DNA from: an uncultured Eubacterium sp. | GTDB taxonomy: Bacteria; Bacillota; Clostridia; Lachnospirales; Lachnospiraceae | DNA length: 64,000 nucleotides | NCBI GenBank assembly: GCA_910589595.1 | Contig: CAJUTM010000018.1 | Coordinates: forward strand, 1-64,000 | Direction of reading: 5' to 3' | Part shown: positions 50,125 through 58,092 of the stretch, in pieces | Position numbering within the stretch: position 1 is the first letter of the stretch | Layout: each line of letters opens with the position of its first letter | Notes under the pieces: model-generated | Told to the model about the DNA's origin: nothing | What the model saw: the letters and a program-made list of their open reading frames with translations, nothing else | Database searches by the model: none | Program-made: the position numbers and the translations under genes

Positions 50125-51324
50125 TCAGTTTGTTCTGTCGGAAAATGGCTCTAAGCTTCGCGCAAGTACACCTTTCAGGTGGGCGATGAGAATACCATAG
50201 TTTACGATTGGTATATGATTGTCGCGGCACATGGCGATGCGGAAAGCCATTTCTTTTTGATTCAGCGTACAGCCGCCACAGTGTACGACAAGCCGGTAAG
50301 GAGAGAGGTTTGATGGAAACTGGTTGCCGCTGCAAGTCTCAAAGCGAAATTCCTTTTTCGTAAATTCGTGCAGCCAGCGAGGAATTTTAACCGTGCCGAT
50401 ATCTTCGCAGCGGCGGTGGTGAGTGCAGCCCTCTGCGATGAGAATACAATCTCCATTTTCAAGTTCGCGGATAGCGTCGATTCCGGCTAGTTGGATGGCG
50501 AGATTTCCCTTATAACGTGAGAACAAAATAGAAAAGGATGTCAGAGGAACATCCTGTGGGACGATGTCGGCTACAGTAGAAAATGCCTGTGAATCGGTAA
50601 TGACTAAGCGTGGTTTGTCTTTTAGATGCATCAGGGTATCGGAAAGTTCGGTGTCCCGACAGACAAGCGCAGAAGCGCCCGCTTCCAAGACATCACGTAT
50701 GACCTGCTGCTGTGGGAGAATAAGCCTCCCTTTCGGGGCGGACGAATCCAGAGGAACAACGAGAACGACTATATCAGCGGGCTGCAGTAAATCGCGCACT
50801 AACGTTCTTTTGTTGTCATTAGCGGCTAATTTTGTGGCGAGCAGTTCGCGTAGTTCAGCAATGTGAAATCCCGTTGCGGCGCTGACTGCGATATCGCAGG
50901 AGACAGCGGGCAACGCAATTTCATCTTTCCATAAATCGTATTTGTTGAAAACAATAAGATAGGGAATTTCTTTTTTCTGTATGCATGCAATAAAATCTTC
51001 TTCCTGATGAAAATCCTTTTCTGCTTCTTTTCCATCTGCTACTACAAGGGCCAAATCGGTCTTGTTGAGAATGCTTTTTGCTTTATTTGCCCGTTGTTCT
51101 CCCAGCGCTCCATCGTCGTCTAGTCCGGGCGTATCAATGAAAAGTACCGGCCCGAGAGGAGGGATTTCCATTGCCTTGTAAACGGGGTCTGTCGTCGTTC
51201 CTTTGATTTCGGAAACAATGGCAGTATCCTGTCCGGTAAGTGCATTTATCAGACTGGACTTGCCGGCATTGCGGCGGCCAAACAGGGCGATATGTAAACG
51301 CTCCCCACGGGGTGTATCGTTCAT
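50125..51324 (-). CDS. hydF: FeFe-hydrogenase H-cluster maturation GTPase HydF
   Basis: The 399-residue protein has a GTPase domain (FGRRNAGKSSLINAL, FIDTPGLDDDG, NKYD), a dimerisation region and a C-terminal iron-sulfur domain with EGCTHHRRC, then VHCGGCTL (C-x-H ... HCxxC). HydF is the scaffold that loads the two-iron subcluster into FeFe hydrogenase together with HydE and HydG, neither of which is in the window. AAGGAGG before ATG. Its leader contains structured repeat C. Confidence 0.96.
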   Translation of the reverse strand: MNDTPRGERLHIALFGRRNAGKSSLINALTGQDTAIVSEIKGTTTDPVYKAMEIPPLGPVLFIDTPGLDDDGALGEQRANKAKSILNKTDLALVVADGKEAEKDFHQEEDFIACIQKKEIPYLIVFNKYDLWKDEIALPAVSCDIAVSAATGFHIAELRELLATKLAANDNKRTLVRDLLQPADIVVLVVPLDSSAPKGRLILPQQQVIRDVLEAGASALVCRDTELSDTLMHLKDKPRLVITDSQAFSTVADIVPQDVPLTSFSILFSRYKGNLAIQLAGIDAIRELENGDCILIAEGCTHHRRCEDIGTVKIPRWLHEFTKKEFRFETCSGNQFPSNLSPYRLVVHCGGCTLNQKEMAFRIAMCRDNHIPIVNYGILIAHLKGVLARSLEPFSDRTN

Positions 51325-51351
51325 TGTTAAACCTCCTTTGGATAAAGGGAA

Positions 51352-51557
51352 TATATGATGTTGGGGGCAAAAGGTATTTTGCCCCCAACTGATACTTTGG
51401 ATTGCTCCGTTGTTTCACAACTCCCGCAATCCATCAAACATTCGAAATCCGCTGATTTACTGCGTAAATCGCTCCTTTCTCATGTTTAGCAGATTGAAAG
51501 GTCAAAACCTTATCATGCAAGCATGAACGGCATTTTGACCTTTCAACCTTAGTATCA
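51352..51557 (-). repeat. Structured intergenic repeat C (full-length)
   Basis: About 200 nt between hydF and the small membrane gene. Stems: 51361-51372 with 51377-51388 (12 perfect pairs); 51401-51407 with 51426-51432 enclosing GTTGT/ACAAC; GATTTAC/GTAAATC near 51454-51470; and 51494-51507 with 51533-51546 enclosing TCATGC/GCATGA. Its two ends match element D (52137-52208), which lacks the middle. Not coding. It resembles a mobile or structured RNA repeat. Confidence 0.65.
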
Positions 51558-51559
51558 TA

Positions 51560-51922
51560 TTATTTCAAAATAGTAATTTCGCCGATGATAGGAAGCTTTT
51601 TTGCCTCATTGGAGCAGGCATTTATGATACCGAGTACAATAAATACCGTGCTGATACAAAAAATACAAAATCCCAGCAGTGCGCTTATAAAAATGCCGGC
51701 AAACGGAACAAAAAACAGTATAAGGCGGCACATGGCAACCATAAAATAAGCGGCTGCTTCAAAAATAAGGAGTACAAGCCCCTGATTGGCGTGAAATCTC
51801 GCATATGGTGAATCTTTAGCTGCGAAAATCGGTACAAGTACCAGAAAACCTAGATACGCCAAAATTCCAAACACCTTATTCTGGTTTACGTCTTGTGAAT
51901 CAAATACTGTATTATCCTGCAT
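51560..51922 (-). CDS. DUF4870-like small membrane protein
   Basis: The 120-residue protein has about four membrane helices, with KVFGILAYLGFLVLVPIFAA and YARFHANQGLVLLIFEAAAY, the pattern of the DUF4870/Tic20-like family. The role in bacteria is unknown. Ribosome site TGGAGG before ATG. It is flanked on both sides by related structured repeats (C downstream, D upstream), as if they had framed or moved with this gene. Confidence 0.8.
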   Translation of the reverse strand: MQDNTVFDSQDVNQNKVFGILAYLGFLVLVPIFAAKDSPYARFHANQGLVLLIFEAAAYFMVAMCRLILFFVPFAGIFISALLGFCIFCISTVFIVLGIINACSNEAKKLPIIGEITILK

Positions 51923-52136
51923 AAATATCCTCCATTCCAGAGCAGAGTGTTTACTCTGTTTCTCTTGTTTTTGATACTAGTACAGCGAATATTAAATAAT
52001 TGATACATTCACTTGTTTAATTGTCCAGCTACTGCGTTAGAAAATCTAGCTGTAGCCACCGCTGCACCGTTGATTTTCTTCCTTGTATCTGAAACAATTA
52101 TCCTACGTGAATATATCAAAGACTTAATTTTCATTG

Positions 52137-52208
52137 TACTAGGGTTAAAAGGTGTTTCGCCCCTTAACTGAATGATACTCTGGATTGCTCCAACTTTCAA
52201 CCCTAGTA
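52137..52208 (-). repeat. Structured intergenic repeat D (internally deleted form of C)
   Basis: 72 bp bounded by inverted repeats tactagggtt (52137-52146) and aaccctagta (52199-52208). It shares with C the core gatact-c/t-tggattgctcc and the end tttcaacc-c/t-tagtat. In the minus-strand RNA GUUAAGGGG pairs with CCUUUUAAC using two G-U pairs, which would be A-C mismatches in the other strand's transcript. The rest of 51923-52314 shows no gene. Confidence 0.6.
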
Positions 52209-52314
52209 TTATGTTATAATACAATTTATATTTTTGCAAGGGAAACTCTTGTGATAGACATAAATTTATGTTATGATAGATATATTAGAACTAAGGAGAG
52301 GTGAAAAAAGCAGT

Positions 52315-52467
52315 ATGGAACAGTTTTTTTCAGATGATGATCTTCTCGGGCTGTTGGAGGAGTTAGATCAGGAAGAAGCCCAGCTTGAAGAGATGGAGAT
52401 GGAGATTGAGATGCAGGCATCCAACCGGAGGTATGAGGAGATTATTCGCAAACATCGTATGGAATAA
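52315..52467 (+). CDS. Small acidic coiled-coil protein
   Basis: The 50-residue protein starts at 52315 (MEQFFSDDDLLGLLEELDQE). It is almost wholly a Glu-rich amphipathic helix ending in a basic patch (RRYEEIIRKHRME). AAGGAGAGG precedes the ATG at longish spacing. A perfect terminator begins at the stop codon, which supports a real monocistronic gene. Function not recognised. Confidence 0.65.
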   Translation: MEQFFSDDDLLGLLEELDQEEAQLEEMEMEIEMQASNRRYEEIIRKHRME

Positions 52468-52497
52468 AAGGACACCCCTAATCAGGTGTCCTTTTAT
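52466..52497 (+). terminator. Terminator of the small acidic protein gene
   Basis: AAAAGGACACC / GGTGTCCTTTT, 11 perfect pairs with an 8-nt loop and flanking T; it overlaps the stop codon. Confidence 0.88.
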
Positions 52498-52545
52498 TTA
52501 CGCGGAGGCAAAGTGAGGATATGTCTGTGCTTGCACAAGACTATC

Positions 52546-52591
52546 CGAGCGCGCCCGCGAACCCGAGCAGTCTCGCGAAGCGTGACGCTCG
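52546..52591 (+). repeat. REP-like palindromic unit, copy 2
   Basis: CGAGCG ... CGCTCG outer stem with an inner CGAG-cagt-CTCG hairpin, ending in the 14-mer aagcgtgacgctcg (52578-52591), identical to 19238-19251. It is GC-rich compared with its surroundings. Confidence 0.4.
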
Positions 52592-52651
52592 TGGTTGTGG
52601 ATTAAATTTAAGTTGTTCGGAGAAAACGCATAGCGCTTTCTGTTATTCGTT

Positions 52652-52744
52652 TTAGTTTTTACCGGAAGTCTGGTCAATCCAAAACGCCCATGCGGAAATG
52701 GCAGCGACCACGACAACGCAGATGATAATTTTTACTACTAACAT
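52652..52744 (-). CDS. 30-residue single-pass membrane peptide
   Basis: An ATG after GGAAAGGAGGAGCG codes MLVVKIIICVVVVAAISAWA, then FWIDQTSGKN. It is one membrane helix with a short polar tail. The strong ribosome site and clean hydropathy make it a credible small gene. It may be a small membrane regulator or a type I toxin-like peptide; no antisense RNA was identified. Confidence 0.6.
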   Translation of the reverse strand: MLVVKIIICVVVVAAISAWAFWIDQTSGKN

Positions 52745-52777
52745 AAAACGCTCCTCCTTTCCTAATTTTATATAAAA

Positions 52778-53221
52778 TCAGGAAAGTGTGGAATGATAGT
52801 TTTCTCCGTTCTGGTCGTGTATATAACGTATAATATACTGGTTAAAAACGACGTCAGGGGTATGAAAACGCCCCTTTTTCTGTCGGTACAAAAACAGAAA
52901 GAAGAATGCCGCGCCAATCAGGAGAATGACGGGAGGTATCGGAAAACGCATGGGCAGCCGTTGTCTGCCCGTTTTCATTAACCTACCCGGAAATGTCGTC
53001 TTGGAAACGATTCGCTCTCTTATATAGAGAGGATAGCATTCATTAGAAGCAGTTATTTTTGGTTTCACGCTCATTTCATCGGGATTGCTGCCCAGACAAG
53101 TGAACCCGGAAACAAAATGAAAGTCGGTAAATAAATTAGTCAACATAACAGATATGCACAAAAACAAGGCCAAAGAAAGAATTTTCTTTTGTATCCTGCG
53201 CATCCATAATTTGCCAATCAA
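52778..53221 (-). CDS. Unknown membrane protein
   Basis: The 147-residue protein has an N-terminal signal anchor (about 14-32), an extracytoplasmic middle with two cysteines, a second helix (about 95-112, FPIPPVILLIGAAFFFLFLY) and a polar C-terminus. Start is TTG at 53221, 9 nt after GGGAGG. Not recognised. It lies 33 nt upstream of the 30-residue membrane peptide on the same strand, so they may form an operon. Confidence 0.65.
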   Translation of the reverse strand: MIGKLWMRRIQKKILSLALFLCISVMLTNLFTDFHFVSGFTCLGSNPDEMSVKPKITASNECYPLYIRERIVSKTTFPGRLMKTGRQRLPMRFPIPPVILLIGAAFFFLFLYRQKKGRFHTPDVVFNQYIIRYIHDQNGENYHSTLS

Positions 53222-53278
53222 ATGTATTCACCTCCCTGTTGAAACGTCGGTTTTTATACCGGAAAAAATTGATATGAA

Positions 53279-53313
53279 ATCAGGTCTCTTCCATGAAAAA
53301 AGAGACCTGATAC
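53279..53313 (-). terminator. Hairpin after pckA
   Basis: ATCAGGTCTCTT / AAGAGACCTGAT, 12 pairs. On the minus strand it is followed by a loose T-rich stretch, so it is probably the pckA terminator, though not a classic one. Confidence 0.5.
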
Positions 53314-53348
53314 AAGTAGCGTAAGAACGCCGGTTTCAAACAAATGCT

Positions 53349-55088
53349 TTAGTTTAAAGCATCTACCAGCTTCTTCAAAGCAGCAAGCGCTTCATCCGGA
53401 AGCTTATCATAACCTTCTTTTGCAGTAGAGAATTTCTCAACGGCATCTACGCGGTTCTGCATTGCGGATTTAAGAGCTGCCTTGTAGTCAGCGTCGTTAA
53501 GGTCAGGCTTGAAGTCAGCAGTTTTGCCCGGCCAGTCATTCATAATTTCAATATCATCAAAGTTGCCCCACTTCTCAAACTTAGCGTTTCCTTCTACGAT
53601 TGTCTCGAGAATGCCTAAGGTGTCGGCAGGCTGGCATTTCGTACCCATGAAATCACCGGTGTTGACGATGTAGCAGTCTACGTCTTTCTCGGCAACCAGC
53701 TTTTTAAACTTATCATAATCATTGACAAGTGGATAAGTTCTGAATGGGTTTGCGTAAGGTACAATACGAAGTGCGTTCATATCAGTACCAGCAGCTACAC
53801 GCTCGGCGGTAGATGTCTTTGTTGCCAGAGTTGCACCCATCACGGAAGCAAGAGCGGCGCCCTTTAATTTGATTACTGGCGGCATCGTAGGGTCTTTCAT
53901 AATCCAGAAAATAGCATTTACCGGAGCGTCAATCTTATCTACGCGGTTTGGAGACCAAAGCTTGGATTTGATAGCGCGGCCGTTACCGTTACGGATATCT
54001 TCGGTAACGAGCTGAATCTTGCCGTCCTCGTCCATCGTTGCTGAACAGTTCTGAACCGTCAAAAGATATTGGTTATCTGGACATCCGGTAGGATAATCGG
54101 CTGTCTTATCGAAGTAAGTCGGCTCCAGTGCAATCGAAGCACAGGTGTCGGAGTTGATAATAAAGGCGTCATCGTGCAATACTTTAATACCGCCGAAAGC
54201 ATCGTATTTGCCGCCGTGTTTTGCATGTGTCAGAGTAGATTTACCGGAACCCGAAAGACCATATACGGAAGCAACAAACTTTTTGCCGCCCTCTAAGGAG
54301 TATTCTTTCTGTCCGCCATGGCAGGAAGCGTAACCGTTGCGGTTTGCAAGCGCCCAAGCCATAGTCAGAGTACCTTTCTTGTGCTCGCCAAAATATTTCA
54401 TACCAAGGATAGCGGCGCAGTTCTGGTTTGTATCAAAGTAGCAGAGGGTCATAGGGTCGCTCAGACAGCTATAATCTACGTCAGGGCTTTCCGTAGGCGC
54501 CCACTGCGGGTCGGAAAAGATGTAGATATCCGGTTCTTTGCCGTCGGCAATTAAAACGGAGTTTTTATACATTTTTACATATTCATCGCTCATGTATTGG
54601 AAGTTCAGCATCCAGTTGTAAAGAAGATTCTCTTCTCCTTCCGGAATCAGAAGATGAGCTTTTGCCATGAACTCTGTATCCAGACCAACGAAGCAGGTTG
54701 CATGATACAACTTCTTAAAACGAGTTTTGTAAACAGCATCCATAACCACTTTGTCCAGTTTTGCAGCATCTACGCCCGGCTCGCCTTTGATACGGCGCGC
54801 AGCAGCGTAACGTCCGGTTACGGCGCCATCATTGAAAAGAAGAACTTTGGCATCGGCATCCAAACCAAATTCCTCACCTCTGTATACAGGCATATCTGTT
54901 ACAATTGTACCCGGTGAATTTTTCGCTAAGTTATAAGCCTCTTTTAATGTGTTTACTTTTACGACATTGTTACCATAAAATGCAGCTTCAACAATGGCAC
55001 GAGTGTTCGTTACCGCTTCCCCCGTACGAGGAAAACCGACTTTGCCGGCGCCAATTTCACTGAGTTTGTAATTCGCTTTTGTTGCCAT
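53349..55088 (-). CDS. pckA: Phosphoenolpyruvate carboxykinase (ATP)
   Basis: The 579-residue protein has the kinase loop SVYGLSGSGKSTLTHAKHGG, the metal site VLHDDAFII and the PEPCK-specific LWSPNRVDKI and NPFRTYPLVND. It interconverts oxaloacetate plus ATP with PEP plus CO2. It is somewhat longer than the usual 530-540 residues, with an extended C-terminal tail of Lys/Asp-rich helices. AGGAGG before ATG; a small hairpin lies in the leader. Monocistronic. Confidence 0.93.
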   Translation of the reverse strand: MATKANYKLSEIGAGKVGFPRTGEAVTNTRAIVEAAFYGNNVVKVNTLKEAYNLAKNSPGTIVTDMPVYRGEEFGLDADAKVLLFNDGAVTGRYAAARRIKGEPGVDAAKLDKVVMDAVYKTRFKKLYHATCFVGLDTEFMAKAHLLIPEGEENLLYNWMLNFQYMSDEYVKMYKNSVLIADGKEPDIYIFSDPQWAPTESPDVDYSCLSDPMTLCYFDTNQNCAAILGMKYFGEHKKGTLTMAWALANRNGYASCHGGQKEYSLEGGKKFVASVYGLSGSGKSTLTHAKHGGKYDAFGGIKVLHDDAFIINSDTCASIALEPTYFDKTADYPTGCPDNQYLLTVQNCSATMDEDGKIQLVTEDIRNGNGRAIKSKLWSPNRVDKIDAPVNAIFWIMKDPTMPPVIKLKGAALASVMGATLATKTSTAERVAAGTDMNALRIVPYANPFRTYPLVNDYDKFKKLVAEKDVDCYIVNTGDFMGTKCQPADTLGILETIVEGNAKFEKWGNFDDIEIMNDWPGKTADFKPDLNDADYKAALKSAMQNRVDAVEKFSTAKEGYDKLPDEALAALKKLVDALN

Positions 55089-55225
55089 GAAATCTTACCT
55101 CCTAAGAAAATATATTATTGATACTTCAGTAAACGAAGTATTACAAACGGAAAATTCAAATCGTTTCCCAACTGTAATTATACCCGAAAGGGTAAAAAAG
55201 TCAATCGTAACTTTCCCTTTCCCGT

Positions 55226-56914
55226 TTATTTTTCGGAAGCCGCATATTTCTTCAGGATAGAAAATGAGGTAGGGCCCATGTTGAGCAGGTAGGTGTGAAA
55301 ACTCTTGACGGAGGGAAAATGCTGCCGGAGTTCTTCGATTTGTAAGAAACCGACGGTATAGGGAAGATAGCTTCCCGGGCTGTCAATAATCGCATCGTAA
55401 ATGCGTGTTGTGTTTTCTGCGCCGGATATGCCGTGTTCGCCCAAAAAGGAAGAAAGCTGCGTCTTATTCCAGTGGTCGTAATGAATACCGATATCGCAGA
55501 GGGCGTAGAGACAATGGCTGGCAATGGCGTTGTTTTGCAGAATGCCAACTTCTGCCGGAGACGCTCCGGTGTAGCGGTAGGAGTATATTTCCGCATAGGT
55601 GGCGTATCCTTCTGTATAGGCCGGATAGTCCATGAGATACCGCAGCAGGGGAAGATTCTGCTCGCGCATATAACAATTTTGAAAGAGGTGTCCGGGATAC
55701 GCCTCATGGGCCAGTGTATTAAAAAGGGAAGAGCGGCTGTACTGTGGCGAGTAGTTTATGTAGATGGCATTATTTGACGTATCATCAATGGGAGGCGTGA
55801 GATAAAAGGCCGGACTCAGATAATTTTCCAGTGAGGCATCGACACGGTGCAGCTCATAGGCGGTGGAGCGGCAGGATGGAAAATCCGCTTTCATTTTCTC
55901 CTGCAGAGTGTCTAAAATCGACTCGGGAGACGAATTGCGCTGCTGGTAATCCTCGCATGTCCGAAATGCAGAGGGGTCTTCCGCCGCATAGGAAAGCAGT
56001 TTGTCTTCTGCCCGCTGCAGGCGTTTGAGCAGTTTTTGCTGCCAGACAGCAACCGTCTCGGAGGAGCCGCTTTTCTGGCGGAAGAGATAGGCGTAATATT
56101 TTTTTCCCTCCGGATAGGCGGCAAGGGCGCCGTCGGCGGAGGCGTCTGGCAGCAGGGCGGTCAGACTCGTAATCATGTCTTTGTAGGCGGGAATCAGATA
56201 TTTTTCCAGATAGCTGTCGTGTCTGCGCGCAAGCTCAGTGGCCTCTTTGGGGAAGTTTGTGCGGATTTGTTGGTTAAAGCAGTTTTTTATCATTTGACAG
56301 CCGTTTTCCGAGAGGAAACTCCGGCATTGGCTGATGACATGCTCAAGCGTAGCTTTTGCGGGCAGTAATCCGGCTGTCTGTTTTTCTTTCTCCATCTGCA
56401 CGAGCAATTGAAAATAAGAAGGAACGGACTGGAGAAGCAGGAAATATTGGCTGACGTCTTCCTGTGAATCCAGATGAAATTCAGCTAAGAGAACTGGTAA
56501 TTGTGCCTGAATGCCGGAAGATGGATTGAGAATGTCTGCAAATTTGGCATAGGAAGCTCCTGACAGTTCCAGCGTCAGATAATCTTCCAATGTGTCATAT
56601 AAAATCTGCTCCTGCTTTGGGAGCTCGTCTTTTTCGTATTCGTTCAGGCGTTGGAGCATGTTTTCCGTCTCCGAATGGGAAGAAGAGTTTGTGGAAAAGG
56701 CGGCAAATCCCTGCGGAAGTTGTGTGATGTTATAGCGGGAGGGCTCTTTCAGCGTATAGTTTAACGTTAATGAATCGCAGGAAGCCCAGTCGCAAAAGAG
56801 CGTGTCCGTAAATTCGCGAAAGGACATCCCGGGTGAACGGGGGGCGGTAAGGGGCTGGCAGGAAGCCAGTATGATACTAATAATAAGAAGAAATGAAATG
56901 AGGCAACGACGCAT
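55226..56914 (-). CDS. DUF885-family lipoprotein, putative zinc peptidase
   Basis: The 562-residue protein has a lipobox (SIILASC near residue 19) and the DUF885 fold ending in THEAYPGHLFQNCYMRE, whose HExxxH arrangement is the conserved metal-binding signature of the family. YTEGYATYAE follows. Members are metal-dependent carboxypeptidase-like enzymes of uncertain substrate. It should be tethered to the outer face of the membrane. GGAGG before ATG. Confidence 0.86.
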   Translation of the reverse strand: MRRCLISFLLIISIILASCQPLTAPRSPGMSFREFTDTLFCDWASCDSLTLNYTLKEPSRYNITQLPQGFAAFSTNSSSHSETENMLQRLNEYEKDELPKQEQILYDTLEDYLTLELSGASYAKFADILNPSSGIQAQLPVLLAEFHLDSQEDVSQYFLLLQSVPSYFQLLVQMEKEKQTAGLLPAKATLEHVISQCRSFLSENGCQMIKNCFNQQIRTNFPKEATELARRHDSYLEKYLIPAYKDMITSLTALLPDASADGALAAYPEGKKYYAYLFRQKSGSSETVAVWQQKLLKRLQRAEDKLLSYAAEDPSAFRTCEDYQQRNSSPESILDTLQEKMKADFPSCRSTAYELHRVDASLENYLSPAFYLTPPIDDTSNNAIYINYSPQYSRSSLFNTLAHEAYPGHLFQNCYMREQNLPLLRYLMDYPAYTEGYATYAEIYSYRYTGASPAEVGILQNNAIASHCLYALCDIGIHYDHWNKTQLSSFLGEHGISGAENTTRIYDAIIDSPGSYLPYTVGFLQIEELRQHFPSVKSFHTYLLNMGPTSFSILKKYAASEK

Positions 56915-57044
56915 GTTTGACCTCCGGTAATGAAATTATTTAAAGTATACGAAGCTCGCAAAATAATTATGTTATTTCCGCATATTTTCCATTCTGTATC
57001 ATAGAATTTAAGGCAGAGAAAAGGGAAATACGAGGAGGGGTTTT

Positions 57045-58031
57045 GTGGAAGACAGACAGGAGTTGGCGTTAGAGCAATATGATTTTCAGGTGAAAAACCG
57101 ACGCAGAGCCAGAGGGGCTGTTCTGTTGGACACCAATGAGGGCTTGCGTCTTATGCGTGAATATACAAGCATTACCTCCCATTTTGCATTTGAAAATGAA
57201 GTTAAAGAGCATTTGCGATTGCAGGGAATGAAACAGTTGGATTGGGCTGTTAAAAACAAAGCAGGTGAATGGGTCACTGTATGTGAGACAGGAGAGCAGT
57301 ACGTGGTCTATGAATGGTATGCGGGAGAGGACTGCGACTACAAGAGCAGTCAGGGGCTGATGGAGATTGCAGCAAATCTCGGCCGTCTTCATCAATGCTT
57401 AAAAAATTATTCGCAGGTTCCGGTCTCTGTTGGTGAAACGTTGTTACAGCAATACGACAGGCACAATCGGGAGATGAAGCGGGTATATACTTATATGAAA
57501 GGGAAGAAGCGAAAGAGTGATTTTGAGCGTTTTGCCATGGGGTGTTATGCTAAGTTTGCCGCTCAGGCGGCGGGGGCGAGGGAGAAACTGCGTCAGTCGG
57601 AATATTATCAGATGCATGGCAGCGAGACAAGAGACGTCTGTCATGGGGGATATAATTACCATAATCTGATTCAGACAAAGGAAGGACTGGCGACAACGAA
57701 TTTTGAACACGCGGCAATGGGTATACAATTAATGGATTTGGTGTACTTTATGCGCAAGACGATGGAAAAGAATCTGTGGAATTGGGAAAAGGGGAAAGCG
57801 ATTTGGGAGGGATATATTGAAAATGTGGCGTTGGAGGGAGGAGAGAAAGAATTTGTCTCCACTACGCTGTCCTATCCGATTAAATATTGGAAGCTTCTGA
57901 ATCAGTACATGAACGGAAAAAAGACATGGATATCTGACAAGAGTTTGGAAAAAATGAAAGATGTGCAGGAACAGGAAGAAAGAAAGGCACAATTTTTAAA
58001 AAGATTGGCGGCATTTGAAAAGAATAACTAG
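57045..58031 (+). CDS. CotS-like spore coat protein with degenerate kinase fold
   Basis: The 328-residue protein follows the CotS/aminoglycoside-phosphotransferase layout: GLRLMREYTSITSHFAFENE, GQYVVYEWYAGEDCDYKS-like hinge, and the catalytic region DVCHGGYNYHNLI. NFEHAAMGIQLMDLVYF follows. The usual catalytic Asp of HGDxxxxN is Gly, and the metal-binding Asp is Asn, so catalysis looks lost. It fits a structural spore coat role. Start is GTG at 57045 after GAGGAGGGG. Confidence 0.78.
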   Translation: MEDRQELALEQYDFQVKNRRRARGAVLLDTNEGLRLMREYTSITSHFAFENEVKEHLRLQGMKQLDWAVKNKAGEWVTVCETGEQYVVYEWYAGEDCDYKSSQGLMEIAANLGRLHQCLKNYSQVPVSVGETLLQQYDRHNREMKRVYTYMKGKKRKSDFERFAMGCYAKFAAQAAGAREKLRQSEYYQMHGSETRDVCHGGYNYHNLIQTKEGLATTNFEHAAMGIQLMDLVYFMRKTMEKNLWNWEKGKAIWEGYIENVALEGGEKEFVSTTLSYPIKYWKLLNQYMNGKKTWISDKSLEKMKDVQEQEERKAQFLKRLAAFEKNN

Positions 58032-58092
58032 TCATTTGTGGCAAAATGTGGTACAATAAAAGTCCTTATAGAAAGAAAATGCAGGTGGAAAA

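Noticed and set aside
50118..50189. A 23-codon plus-strand frame after AAGGAGAGAAGCG at the end of the GGDEF gene
   Set aside because: The ribosome-site match is good, but the frame stops quickly and lies wholly opposite the 3' end of hydF. It may be a chance site or the start of a lost gene; there is too little to annotate.
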